Below are positions 48,661 through 61,960 of a stretch of DNA of 64,000 nt, in pieces; the stretch's first letter is position 1, and each line of letters begins with the position of its first letter. The notes under the pieces are model-generated. The model made no database searches, was not told the origin of the DNA, and was given only the letters and a program-made list of their open reading frames with translations. A program made the position numbers and the translations under genes. This stretch comes from Brachionus manjavacas (taxonomy: Eukaryota > Rotifera > Eurotatoria > Ploima > Brachionidae): contig JAHQIY010000030.1 of assembly GCA_019054805.1 (NCBI GenBank), positions 682,001 to 746,000 of the forward strand, in the 5' to 3' direction.

Positions 48661-49610
48661 GCTGTTCATTAGAAAATAAAATAAAAATTGACTCTTTGTC
48701 ACTCAAGTTGTCAATAAGTAAAGATATAAGTAAAATTGACGCCTCGTAAATCAAGTTGTCCATTAGAAAATAAGTTAAAAAATTTACTATTTGTCAATCA
48801 AAATGTCAATAAGTAGAGTAGAAAGAAAATTTTCGCCTAATCAATCAAGCTGTACATTAAAAAATAAAGTAAAAATTGAAGCTTTGTCTTTCAAGTTCTC
48901 AATATCTAAAGAAATAAGGAAATTGACGCCTCGATAATCAAATTGTTCATTCGAAAAGTAATAAGTAAAAAACCGCCTGGTAAATCAAGTTTTCCATTAA
49001 AAAATAAGGTAAAAAATCAAAGCTTTATCACTCAAGTTGTCAATAAGTAAAGAAACAAGGAAATTGACGCCTCGTCAATCAAGCTGTACATTAGAAAATA
49101 AAATAAAAATTGACTCTTTGTCACTCAAGTTGTCAATAAGTAAAGAAATAAGTAAAATTGACGCCTCGTTAATCAAGTTGTCCATTAGAAAATAATGTAA
49201 AAAATCAACGCTTTATCACTCAAGTTCTCAACATTTAAAGAAAAAAGTTAATTGACGCCGCGATAATCAAATTGTTCATTCGAAAAGTAATAAGTAAAAA
49301 ACCGCCTCGTAAATCAATATTTCCATTAAAAAATAAGGTAAAAAATCAAAGTTTAATCACTCAAGTTGTCAATTAGTAAAGATACAAGGAAATTGTCGCT
49401 TCGTCAATCAAGCTGTACATTAGAAAATAAAGTAAAAATTGACTCTTTGTAACTCAAGTTGTCAATAAGTAAAGAAATAAGTAAAATTGACGCCTCGTTA
49501 ATCAAATTGTTCATACGAAAAGTATTAAGTAAATTACCGCCTCGTAAATCAAGTCGTCCAATAGAAAAAAAATTAAAAAATTTACTATTTGTCACTCAAA
49601 ATGTCAATAA
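48660..49610 (+). repeat. Mixed satellite
   Basis: A/B dimers with AGTAAAATTGACGCCTCG and TTCATTCGAAAAGTAATAAG variants. There is a near-repeat of about 370 bp between roughly 48.65-49.0 and 49.07-49.4 kb. No genes. Confidence 0.75.
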
Positions 49611-49613
49611 GTA

Positions 49614-51600
49614 GAGAAGAAAGAAAATTTTCGCCTCATCAATCAAGCTGTACATTAAAAAATAAAGTAAAAATTGAAGCTTTGTCTTTCATGTTCTCAA
49701 TAAGTAAAGAAATAGGTAAATTGGCGCATCGTAAATCAAATTGTCCATAAGAAAAGTAATAAGTAAATTACCGCCTCGTAAATCAAGTCGTCCATTAGAA
49801 AATAAGCTAAAAAATTTACTATTTGTCACTCAAAATGTCAATAAGTAGAGAAGAAAGAAAATTTTCGCCTCATCAATCAAGCTGTACATTAAAAAATAAA
49901 GTAAAAATTGAAGCTTTGTCTATCAAGTTCTCAATAAGTAAAGAAATAGGTAAATTGGCGCATCGTAAATCAAATTGTCCATAAGAAAAGTAATAAGTAA
50001 AAAACCGCCTCGTAAATCAAGTTTTCCATTGAAAAATAAGGTAAAAAATCAACGCTTAATCACTCAAGTTGTCAATAAGTAAAGAAATAAGTAAAATTGA
50101 CGCCTCAGTAATCAAATTATTCATACGAAAAGTATTAAGTAAATTACCGCCTCGTAAATCAAGTCGTCCATTAGAAAATAAGTTAAAAAATTTACTATTT
50201 GTCACTCAAAATGTCAATAAGTAGAGAAGAAAGAAAATTTTCGCCTCATCAATCAAGCTGTACATTAAAAAATAAAGTAAAAATTGAAGCTTTGTCTTTC
50301 ATGTTCTCAATAAGTAAAGAAATAAGTAAATTGGCGCATCGTAAATCAAATTGTCCATAAGAAAGGTAATAAGTAAAAAACCGCCTCGTAAATCAAGTTT
50401 TCCATTGGAAAATAAGGTAAAAAATCAACGCTTAATCACTCAAATTGTCAATAAGTAAAGAAATAAGTAAAATTGACGCCTCAGTAATCAAATTATTCAT
50501 ACGAAAAGTATTAAGTAAATTACCGCCTCGTAAATCAAGTCGTCCATTAGAAAATAAGTTAAAAAATTTACTATTTGTCACTCAAAATGTCAATAAGTAG
50601 AGAAGAAAGAAAATTTTCGCCTCATCAATCAAGCTGTACATTAAAAAATAAAGTAAAAATTGAAGCTTTGTCTTTCAAGTTCTCAATAAGTAAAGAAATA
50701 AGTAAATTGGCGCATCTTAAATCAAATTGTTCATAAGAAAAGTATTAAGTAAATTACCGCCTCGTAAATCAAGTCGTCCAATAGAAAAAAAATTAAAAAA
50801 TTTACTATTTGTTACTCAAAATGTCAATAAGTCGAGTAGAAAGAAAATTTTCGCCTCATCAATCAAGCTGTACATTAAAAAATAAAGTAAAAATTGAAGC
50901 TTTGTCTTTCAAGTTCTCAATAAGTAAAGAAATAAGTAAATTGGCGCATCGTAAATCAAATTGTCCATAAGAAAAGTAATAAGTAAAAAACCGCCTCGTA
51001 AATCAAGTTTTTCATTGGAAAATAAGGTAAAAAATCAAAGCTTATTCACTCAAGTTGTCAATAAGTAAAGAAATAAGTAAAATTGACGCCTCGTTAATCA
51101 AATTATTCATACGAAAAGTATTAAGTAAATTACCGCCTCGTAAATCAAGTCGTCCATTAGAAAATAAGTTAAAAAATTTACTATTTGTCACTCATAATGT
51201 CAATAAGTCGAGTAGAAAGAAAATTTTCGCCTCATCAATCAAGCTGTACATTAAAAATTAAAGTAAAAATTGAAGCTTTGTCTTTCATGTTCTCAATAAG
51301 TAAAGAAATAGGTAAATTGGCGCATCGTAAATCAAATTGTCCGTAAGAAAAGTAATAAGTAAAAACCGCCTCGTAAATCAAGTTTTCCATTGAAAAATAA
51401 GGTAAAAAATCAACGCTTAATCACTCAAGTTGTCAATAAGTAAAGAAATAAGTAAAATTGACGCCTCAGTAATCAAATTATTCATACGAAAAGTACTAAG
51501 TAAATTACCGCCTCGTAAATCAAGTCGTCCATTAGAAAATAAGTTAAAAAATTTACTATTTGTCACTCAAAATGTCAATAAGTAGAGAAGAAAGAAAATT
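49614..51600 (+). repeat. 376-bp HOR (eight modules) with 234-bp variants
   Basis: GAGAAGAAAGAAAATTTTCGC, or the GAGTAG form, starts at 49614, 49848, 50224, 50600, 50834, 51210 and 51584. Spacings are 234, 376, 376, 234, 376 and 374 bp. These are close to eight and five modules of about 47 bp. Confidence 0.9.
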
Positions 51601-54600
51601 TTCGCCTCATCAATCAAGCTGTACATTAAAAAATAAAGTAAAAATTGAAGCTTGTCTTTCAAGTTCTCAATAAGTAAAGAAATAAGTAAATTGGCGCATC
51701 GTAAATCAAATTGTCCATAAGAAAAGAAATAAGTAAAATTGACGCCTCGTTAATCAAATTATTCATACGAAAAGTATTAAGTAAATTACCGCCTCGTAAA
51801 TCAAGTTGTCCATTAGAAAAAAAGGTAAAGATGGACGCTTTGTCACTCAAGTTGTCAATAAGTAAAGAAACAAGTAAATGACCGACTCATCAATCAAGCT
51901 GTTCATAAGAAAATAAGGTAAAAAATGAACGCTTTGTAACTCAAGTTTTCCCTTAGTAAAGAAATAAGAAAAATTATCGCCTCGAAAATCAAGTTGTGCT
52001 TTAGAAAATAAGGTAAAAAATGGACGCTTTATCACTCAAGTTGTAAATTAGTGAATAAAAAAGTAAATTACCGACTCATTAATCAAGAAGTTCATAAGGA
52101 ATGAAAAAGGTAAATAGAGGTCTTGTCAATTATGTTTTCCATTAGAAAATTGGGTAAAAAATCGATGCTTAGTCACTCAAGTTTTCAATAAGTAAAGAAA
52201 CCAGTAAATGACCGACTCATTAATCAAGCTGTTCATAAGAAAATAAGGTAAAAAATTGACGCTTTGTAACTCAAATTGTCCTTTAGAAAAAAAAAAAGTA
52301 AATTACCGCCTCGTAAATCAAATTGTCCATTAGAAAAGTAATAAGTAAATCACCGCCCTGTTAATCGAGTTGTCCATTAGAAAATTAGTTAAAAAATGGT
52401 CGCTTTTTCACTCAAGTTGTCAATAATTAAGGAAATAAGTTAATTACTGCCTCATTAATCAAGCTGTACATAAGAAATTAAGGTAAAAAATGAACGCTTT
52501 GTCACTCAAGTTGTCCCAAAGTAAAGAAATAAGAAAATTAGCGCCTCGAAAATAAAGTTGTCTATTAGAAAATAAGGTAAAAATGGACTCTTCGTCACTC
52601 AAGATGTCCATAAGTAAAGAACTTAGTAAATTGACGCTTCGACATTCAATTAGTTCATTAGTAAAGAAAAAATAAATGAAGTTATTTTAAATTATGTTGT
52701 CAATTAGAAAATAAGGTAAAAAATTAACGCTTTGTCACTCAAGTTGTCCCAAAGTAAACAAATAAGAAAATAAGCGCCTCGAAAATCAAGTTGTGCATTT
52801 GAAAATAAGGTAAAAAATGGACACTCTATCACTCAAGTTGTCCATTAGTAAAGAAGTAAGTAAATTACCGCCTCGTAAATCAAGTCGTCCAATAGAAAAA
52901 AATTAAAAAATTTACTATTTGTTACTCAAAATGTCAATAAGTCGAGTAGAAAGAAAATTTTCGCCTCATCAATCAAGCTGTACATTAAAAAATAAAGTAA
53001 AAATTGAAGCTTTGTCTTTCAAGTTCTCAATAAGTAAAGAAATAAGTAAATTGGCGCATCGTAAATCAAATTGTCCATAAGAAAAGTAATAAGTAAAAAA
53101 CCGCCTCGTAAATCAAGTTTTTCATTGGAAAATAAGGTAAAAAATCAAAGCTTATTCACTCAAGTTGTCAATAAGTAAAGAAATAAGTAAAATTGACGCC
53201 TCGTTAATCAAATTATTCATACGAAAAGTATTAAGTAAATTACCGCCTCGTAAATCAAGTCGTCCATTAGAAAATAAGTTAAAAAATTTACTATTTGTCA
53301 CTCATAATGTCAATAAGTCGAGTAGAAAGAAAATTTTCGCCTCATCAATCAAGCTGTACATTAAAAAATAAAGTAAAAATTGAAGCTTTGTCTTTCATGT
53401 TCTCAATAAGTAAAGAAATAGGTAAATTGGCGCATCGTAAATCAAATTGTCCGTAAGAAAAGTAATAAGTAAAAAACCGCCTCGTAAATCAAGTTTTCCA
53501 TTGAAAAATAAGGTAAAAAATCAACGCTTAATCACTCAAGTTGTCAATAAGTAAAGAAATAAGTAAAATTGACGCCTCAGTAATCAAATTATTCATACGA
53601 AAAGTACTAAGTAAATTACCGCCTCGTAAATCAAGTCGTCCATTAGAAAATAAGTTAAAAAATTTACTATTTGTCACTCAAAATGTCAATAAGTAGAGAA
53701 GAAAGAAAATTTTCGCCTCATCAATCAAGCTGTACATTAAAAAATAAAGTAAAAATTGAAGCTTGTCTTTCAAGTTCTCAATAAGTAAAGAAATAAGTAA
53801 ATTGGCGCATCGTAAATCAAATTGTCCATAAGAAAAGAAATAAGTAAAATTGACGCCTCGTTAATCAAATTATTCATACGAAAAGTATTAAGTAAATTAC
53901 CGCCTCGTAAATCAAGTTGTCCATTAGAAAAAATGTAAAGATGGACGCTTTGTCACTCAAGTTGTCAATAAGTAAAGAAACAAGTAAATGACCGACTCAT
54001 CAATCAAGCTGTTCATAAGAAAATAAGGTAAAAAATGAACGCTTTGTAACTCAAGTTTTCCCTTAGTAAAGAAATAAGAAAAATTATCGCCTCGAAAATC
54101 AAGTTGTGCTTTAGAAAATAAGGTAAAAATGGACGCTTTATCACTCAAGTTGTAAATTAGTGAATAAAAAAGTAAATTACCGACTCATTAATCAAGAAGT
54201 TCATAAGGAATGAAAAAGGTAAATAGAGGTCTTGTCAATTATGTTTTCCATTAGAAAATTGGGTAAAAAATCGATGCTTAGTCACTCAAGTTTTCAATAA
54301 GTAAAGAAACCAGTAAATGACCGACTCATTAATCAAGCTGTTCATAAGAAAATAAGGTAAAAAATTGACGCTTTGTAACTCAAATTGTCCTTTAGAAAAA
54401 AAAAAAGTAAATTACCGCCTCGTAAATCAAATTGTCCATTAGAAAAGTAATAAGTAAATCACCGCCCTGTTAATCGAGTTGTCCATTAGAAAATTAGTTA
54501 AAAAATGGTCGCTTTTTCACTCAAGTTGTCAATAATTAAGGAAATAAGTTAATTACTGCCTCATTAATCAAGCTGTACATAAGAAATTAAGGTAAAAAAT

Positions 54601-57040
54601 GAACGCTTTGTCACTCAAGTTGTCCCAAAGTAAAGAAATAAGAAAATTAGCGCCTCGAAAATAAAGTTGTCTATTAGAAAATAAGGTAAAAAATGGACTC
54701 TTCGTCACTCAAGATGTCCATAAGTAAAGAACTTAGTAAATTGACGCTTCGACATTCAATTAGTTCATTAGTAAAGAAAAAAAATAAATGAAGTTCTTGT
54801 CAATTATGTTGTCCATTAGAAAATAAGGTAAAAAATTAACGCTTTGTCACTCAAGTTGTCCCAAAGTAAACAAATAAGAAAATAAGCGCCTCGAAAATCA
54901 AGTTGTGCATTTGAAAATAAGGTAAAAAATGGACACTCTATCACTCAAGTTGTCCATTAGTAAAGAAGTAAGTAAATTACCGCCTCGTAAATCAAGTCGT
55001 CCAATAGAAAAAAAATTAAAAAATTTACTATTTGTTACTCAAAATGTCAATAAGTCGAGTAGAAAGAAAATTTTCGCCTCATCAATCAAGCTGTACATTA
55101 AAAAATAAAGTAAAAATTGAAGCTTTGTCTTTCAAGTTCTCAATAAGTAAAGAAATAAGTAAATTGGCGCATCGTAAATCAAATTGTCCATAAGAAAAGT
55201 AATAAGTAAAAAACCGCCTCGTAAATCAAGTTTTTCATTGGAAAATAAGGTAAAAAATCAAAGCTTATTCACTCAAGTTGTCAATAAGTAAAGAAATAAG
55301 TAAAATTGACGCCTCGTTAATCAAATTATTCATACGAAAAGTATTAAGTAAATTACCGCCTCGTAAATCAAGTCGTCCATTAGAAAATAAGTTAAAAAAT
55401 TTACTATTTGTCACTCATAATGTCAATAAGTCGAGTAGAAAGAAAATTTTCGCCTCATCAATCAAGCTGTACATTAAAAAATAAAGTAAAAATTGAAGCT
55501 TTGTCTTTCATGTTCTCAATAAGTAAAGAAATAGGTAAATTGGCGCATCGTAAATCAAATTGTCCGTAAGAAAAGTAATAAGTAAAAAACCGCCTCGTAA
55601 ATCAAGTTTTCCATTGAAAAATAAGGTAAAAAATCAACGCTTAATCACTCAAGTTGTCAATAAGTAAAGAAATAAGTAAAATTGACGCCTCAGTAATCAA
55701 ATTATTCATACGAAAAGTACTAAGTAAATTACCGCCTCGTAAATCAAGTCGTCCATTAGAAAATAAGTTAAAAAATTTACTATTTGTCACTCAAAATGTC
55801 AATAAGTAGAGAAGAAAGAAAATTTTCGCCTCATCAATCAAGCTGTACATTAAAAAATAAAGTAAAAATTGAAGCTTGTCTTTCAAGTTCTCAATAAGTA
55901 AAGAAATAAGTAAATTGGCGCATCGTAAATCAAATTGTCCATAAGAAAAGAAATAAGTAAAATTGACGCCTCGTTAATCAAATTATTCATACGAAAAGTA
56001 TTAAGTAAATTACCGCCTCGTAAATCAAGTTGTCCATTAGAAAAAGGTAAAGATGGACGCTTTGTCACTCAAGTTGTCAATAAGTAAAGAAACAAGTAAA
56101 TGACCGACTCATCAATCAAGCTGTTCATAAGAAAATAAGGTAAAAATGAACGCTTTGTAACTCAAGTTTTCCCTTAGTAAAGAAATAAGAAAAATTATCG
56201 CCTCGAAAATCAAGTTGTGCTTTAGAAAATAAGGTAAAAATGGACGCTTTATCACTCAAGTTGTAAATTAGTGAATAAAAAAGTAAATTACCGACTCATT
56301 AATCAAGAAGTTCATAAGGAATGAAAAAGGTAAATAGAGGTCTTGTCAATTATGTTTTCCATTAGAAAATTGGGTTTAAAAATCGATGCTTAGTCACTCA
56401 AGTTTTCAATAAGTAAAGAAACCAGTAAATGACCGACTCATTAATCAAGCTGTTCATAAGAAAATAAGGTAAAAAATTGACGCTTTGTAACTCAAATTGT
56501 CCTTTAGAAAAAAAAAAAGTAAATTACCGCCTCGTAAATCAAATTGTCCATTAGAAAAGTAATAAGTAAATCACCGCCCTGTTAATCGAGTTGTCCATTA
56601 GAAAATTAGTTAAAAAATGGTCGCTTTTTCACTCAAGTTGTCAATAATTAAGGAAATAAGTTAATTACTGCCTCATTAATCAAGCTGTACATAAGAAATT
56701 AAGGTAAAAAATGAACGCTTTGTCACTCAAGTTGTCCCAAAGTAAAGAAATAAGAAAATTAGCGCCTCGAAAATAAAGTTGTCTATTAGAAAATAAGGTA
56801 AAAAATGGACTCTTCGTCACTCAAGATGTCCATAAGTAAAGAACTTAGTAAATTGACGCTTCGACATTCAATTAGTTCATTAGTAAAGAAAAAAAATAAA
56901 TGAAGTTCTTGTCAATTATGTTGTCCATTAGAAAATAAGGTAAAAAATTAACGCTTTGTCACTCAAGTTGTCCCAAAGTAAACAAATAAGAAAATAAGCG
57001 CCTCGAAAATCAAGTTGTGCATTTGAAAATAAGGTAAAAA
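50745..57040 (+). repeat. 2.11-kb HOR, three tandem copies
   Basis: GTTACTCAAAATGTCAATAAG occurs at 50811, 52921 and 55033, with periods 2110 and 2112 bp. Copies start at about 50745, 52855 and 54967. They are almost identical over about 2.1 kb: most differences are A-run lengths, for example the run before GGTAAAGATGGACGC near 51820, 53930 and 56040. The first copy differs more from the others near 52680 (GTTATTTTAAATTATG against GTTCTTGTCAATTATG). The 376-bp HOR lies inside its left half, so levels are nested. Confidence 0.93.
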
Positions 57041-57468
57041 ATGGTCGCTTTTTCACTCAAGTTGTCAATAATTAAGGAAATAAGTTAATTACTGCCTCAT
57101 TAATCAAGCTGTACATAAGAAATTAAGGTAAAAAATGAACGCTTTGTCACTCAAGTTGTCCCAAAGTAAAGAAATAAGAAAATTAGCGCCTCGAAAATAA
57201 AGTTGTCTATTAGAAAATAAGGTAAAAAATGGACTCTTCGTCACTCAAGATGTCCATAAGTAAAGAACTTAGTAAATTGACGCTTCGACATTCAATTAGT
57301 TCATTAGTAAAGAAAAAAAATAAATGAAGTTCTTGTCAATTATGTTGTCCATTAGAAAATAAGGTAAAAAATTAACGCTTTGTCACTCAAGTTGTCCCAA
57401 AGTAAACAAATAAGAAAATAAGCGCCTCGAAAATCAAGTTGTGCATTTGAAAATAAGGTAAAAAATGG
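56621..57468 (+). repeat. 424-bp tandem duplication
   Basis: TCGCTTTTTCACTCAAGTTG followed by TCAATAATTAAGG occurs at 56621 and 57045, 424 bp apart. The copies contain the same nine modules, and the second continues into ACACTCTATCACTCAAG. The duplication lies at the end of the third 2.11-kb copy. Confidence 0.88.
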
Positions 57469-60400
57469 ACACTCTATCACTCAAGTTGTCCATTAGTAAA
57501 GAAGTAAGTAAATTACCTACTCATAAATCAAGGAGTTCATTAGGATTTAAAAAAGTAAATAGAGGTCTCATCAATTATGTTGTTCAGTAGAAAATATGGT
57601 AAAAAATGGACTTTTTGTCACTCAAGATGTCCATAAGAAAAGAACTTAGTTAATTGACGCTTCGACACTCAATTAGTTCATTAGTTAAGAAAAGGATATG
57701 GAGTTCTAGTCAATTATGTTGTCCATTAGAAAATAAGGTAAAAAATGAACGCTTTGTCACTCAAGTTGTCCCAAAGTAAAGAAATAAGAAATTTGGCGCC
57801 TCGAAAATCAAGTTGTGCATTAGAAATTAAGGTAAAAAATGGACTCTTTGTCACTCAAGATGTCCATGAGTAAAGAACTTAGTAAATTGACGCTTAGACA
57901 CTCAATTAGTTCATTAGTAAAGAAAAAAATAAATGGTGTTTTCGTCAATTATGTTGTCCATTAGAAAATAAGGTAAATGGACTCTTTGGCACTCAAGTTG
58001 TCCCAAAGTAAAGAAATAAGAAAATTAGCGCCTCGAAAATCAAGTTGTCTTTTAGAAAATAAGGTAAAAAATGGACTCTTTGTCACTCAAGAAGTCCATA
58101 AGTAAAGAACTTGGTAAATTGACGCTTCGACACTCAATTAGTTCATTAGTAAAGAATAAAAAAAAATGGAGTTCTCGTCAATTATGTTGTCCATTAGAAA
58201 ATAAGGTAAAAAATGAACGCTTTGTCACTCAAGTTGTCCCAAAGTAAAGAAATAAGAAAATTAGCGCCTCGAAAATCAACTTGTGCATTAGAAATTAAGG
58301 TAAAAAATGGACTCTTTGGCACTCAAGATGTCCATAAGTAAAGAAAAGTGAAAATTGACGCTTCGACACTCAAATAGTTCATTAGTAAAGAAAAAAATAA
58401 ATGGAGTTCTCGTCAATTATGTTGTCAATTAGAAAATAAGGTAAAAATGGACGCTTTGTCACTCAAGTTGTCCATTAGTAAAGAAAAAAGAAAATAAGCG
58501 CCTCGAAAATCAAGTTGTGCATTAGAAAATAAGGTAAAAAAGCGACACTTTGTCACTCAAGTTGTCCATAAGTAAAGAACTTAGTAAATTGACGCTTCGA
58601 CACTCAATTTGTTCATTATTAAAGAAAAGGATATGGAGTTCTAGTCAATTATGTTGTCCATTAGAAAATAAGGTAAAAAATGAACGCTTTGTCACTCAAG
58701 TTGTCCCAAAGTAAAGAAATAAGAAAATTAGCGCCTCGAAAATCAACTTGTGCATTAGAAATTAAGGTAAAAAATGGACTCTTTGGCACTCAAGATGTCC
58801 ATAAGTAAAGAAAAGTAAAAATTGACGCTTCGACACTCAAATAGTTCATTAGTAAAGAAAAAATAAATGGAGTTCTCGTCAATTATGTTGTCAATTAGAA
58901 AATAAGATAAAAATGAACGCTTTGTCACTCAAGTTGTCCCAAAGTAAAGAAATAAGAAAATTAGCGCCTCGAAAATCAAGTTGTCTATTAGAAAATAAGG
59001 TAAAAAATGGACTCTTTGTCACTCAAGAAGTCCATAAGTAAAGAACTTAGTAAATTGACGCTTCGACACTCAATTAGTTCATTAGTAAAGAAAAAAGTAA
59101 ATGGTGTTTTCGTCAATTATGTTGTCCATTAGAAAATAAGGGAAAAAATGAACGCTTTGTCACTCAAGTTGTCCCAAAGTAAAGAAATAAGAAAATTAGC
59201 GCCTCGAAAATCAACTTGTGCATTAGAAATTAAGGTAAAAAATGGACTCTTTGGCACTCAAGATGTCCATAAGTAAAGAAAAGTGAAAATTGACGCTTCG
59301 ACACTCAAATAGTTCATTAGTAAAGAAAAAAATAAATGGAGTTCTCGTCAATTATGTTGTCAATTAGAAAATAAGATAAAAAATGAACGCTTTGTCACTC
59401 AAGTTGTCCCAAAGTAAAGAAATAAGAAATTTGGCGCCTCGAAAATCAAGTTGTGCATTAGAAAATAAGGTAAAAAATGGATTTTTTGTCACTCAAGATG
59501 TCCATATGTAAAGAACTTAGTAAATTGACGCTTCTACACTCAATTAGTTCATTAGTAAAGAAAAGGATATGGAGTTCTAGTCAATTATGTTGTCTATTAG
59601 AAAATAAGGTAAAAAATGGATTTTTTGTCACTCAAGTTGTCCATTAGTAAAGAAAAAAGAAAATTGACGCTTCGACATTCAATTAGTTCATTAGTAAAGA
59701 AAAAAAATAAATGAAGTTCTTGTCAATTATGTTGTCCATTAGAAAATAAGGTAAAAAATTAACGCTTTGTCACTCAAGTTGTCCCAAAGTAAACAAATAA
59801 GAAAATAAGCGCCTCGAAAATCAAGTTGTGCATTTGAAAATAAAGGTAAAAAATGGACACTCTATCACTCAAGTTGTCCATTAGTAAAGAAGTAAGTAAA
59901 TTACCTACTCATAAATCAAGGAGTTCATTAGGATTTAAAAAAGTAAATAGAGGTCTCATCAATTATGTTGTTCAGTAGAAAATTAGGTAAAAAATGGACT
60001 TTTTGTCACTCAAGATGTCCATAAGTAAAGAACTTAGTAAATTGACGCTTCGACACTCAATTAGTTCATTAGTAAAGAAAAAAATAAATGGAGTTCTCGT
60101 CAATTATGTTGTCAATTAGAAAATAAGATAAAAAATGAACGCTTTGTCACTCAAGTTGTCCCAAAGTAAAGAAATAAGAAATTTGGCGCCTCGAAAATCA
60201 AGTTGTGCATTAGAAATTAAGGTAAAAAATGGACTCTTTGTCACTCAAGATGTCCATGAGTAAAGAACTTAGTAAATTGACGCTTAGACACTCAATTAGT
60301 TCATTAGTAAAGAAAAAAATAAATGGTGTTTTCGTCAATTATGTTGTCCATTAGAAAATAAGGTAAAAAATGGACTCTTTGGCACTCAAGTTGTCCCAAA

Positions 60401-61860
60401 GTAAAGAAATAAGAAAATTAGCGCCTCGAAAATCAAGTTGTCTATTAGAAAATAAGGTAAAAAATGGACTCTTTGGCACTCAAGATGTCCATAAGTAAAG
60501 AACTTAGTAAATTGACGCTTCGACACTCAATTAGTTCATTAGTAAAGAATAAAAAAAAATGGAGTTCTCGTCAATTATGTTGTCCATTAGAAAATAAGGT
60601 AAAAAATGAACGCTTTGTCACTCAAGTTGTCCCAAAGTAAAGAAATAAGAAAATTAGCGCCTCGAAAATCAACTTGTGCATTAGAAATTAAGGTAAAAAT
60701 GGACTCTTTGGCACTCAAGATGTCCATAAGTAAAGAAAAGTGAAAATTGACGCTTCGACACTCAAATAGTTCATTAGTAAAGAAAAAAATAAATGGAGTT
60801 CTCGTCAATTATGTTGTCAATTAGAAAATAAGATAAAAAATGAACGCTTTGTCACTCAAGTTGTCCCAAAGTAAAGAAATAAGAAAATTATCCCCTCGAA
60901 AATCAAGTTGTGCATTAGAAATTAAGGTAAAAAATGGACTCTTTGTCACTCAAGAAGTCCATAAGTAAAGAACTTAGTAAATTGACGCTTCGACACTCAA
61001 TTAGTTCATTAGTAAAGAATAAAAAAAAATGGAGTTCTCGTCAATTATGTTGTCCATTAGAAAATAAGGTAAAAAATGAACGCTTTGTCACTCAAGTTGT
61101 CCCAAAGTAAAGAAATAAGAAAATTAGCGCCTCGAAAATCAACTTGTGCATTAGAAATTAAGGTAAAAAATGGACTCTTTGGCACTCAAGATGTCCATAA
61201 GTAAAGAAAAGTAAAAATTGACGCTTCGACACTCAAATAGTTCATTAGTAAAGAAAAAAATAAATGGAGTTCTCGTCAATTATGTTGTCAATTAGAAAAT
61301 AAGATAAAAAATGAACGCTTTGTCACTCAAGTTGTCCCAAAGTAAAGAAATAAGAAAATTAGCGCCTCGAAAATCAAGTTGTCTATTAGAAAATAAGGTA
61401 AAAAATGGACTCTTTGTCACTCAAGAAGTCCATAAGTAAAGAACTTAGTAAATTGACGCTTCGACACTCAATTAGTTCATTAGTAAAGAAAAAAGTAAAT
61501 GGTGTTTTCGTCAATTATGTTGTCCATTAGAAAATAAGGGAAAAAATGAACGCTTTGTCACTCAAGTTGTCCCAAAGTAAAGAAATAAGAAAATTAGCGC
61601 CTCGAAAATCAACTTGTGCATTAGAAATTAAGGTAAAAAATGGACTCTTTGGCACTCAAGATGTCCATAAGTAAAGAAAAGTGAAAATTGACGCTTCGAC
61701 ACTCAAATAGTTCATTAGTAAAGAAAAAAATAAATGGAGTTCTCGTCAATTATGTTGTCAATTAGAAAATAAGATAAAATGAACGCTTTGTCACTCAAGT
61801 TGTCCCAAAGTAAAGAAATAAGAAATTTGGCGCCTCGAAAATCAAGTTGTGCATTAGAAA
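57281..61860 (+). repeat. 2.39-kb HOR, two copies
   Basis: CGCTTCGACATTCAATTAG occurs at 57281 and 59668, and the variant CGCTTAGACACTC at 57891 and 60281. A module with AAAAAAGTAAATGGTGTTTTCG follows 59059 and 61457. Offsets are 2387, 2390 and 2398 bp. Some internal modules do not correspond (the one at 58593 against 60986), so the copies are mosaic. Confidence 0.85.
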
Positions 61861-61960
61861 TTAAGGTAAAAAATGGACTCTTTGTCACTCAAGATGTCCA
61901 TGAGTAAAGAACTTAGTAAATTGACGCTTCGACACTCAATTAGTTCATTAGTAAAGAAAA
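57658..61960 (+). repeat. 235-bp HOR of five modules
   Basis: CGCTTCGACACTCAA or close variants start at 57658, 57891, 58123, 58359, 58593, 58826, 59059, 59294, 59529, then 60046, 60281, 60516, 60751, 60986, 61222, 61457, 61692 and 61925. Spacing is 232-236 bp apart from one disruption at 59.53-60.05 kb (139 and 378 bp). Module order is: A with TTGTCCCAAAGTAAAG; B with CGCCTCGAAAATCAAG; A with GATGTCCATAAGTAAAG; CGCTTCGACACTCAATTAG; and AGTTCTCGTCAATTATG. In part of the block two versions alternate (AGAACTTAGTAAATT and AGAAAAGTGAAAATT), giving a 470-bp period. Confidence 0.92.

Noticed and set aside
50745-57040. Three direct repeats of 2.11 kb as ends of a long transposon or retroelement
   Set aside because: They are adjacent, made only of satellite modules, and have no coding interior, primer site or inverted ends.
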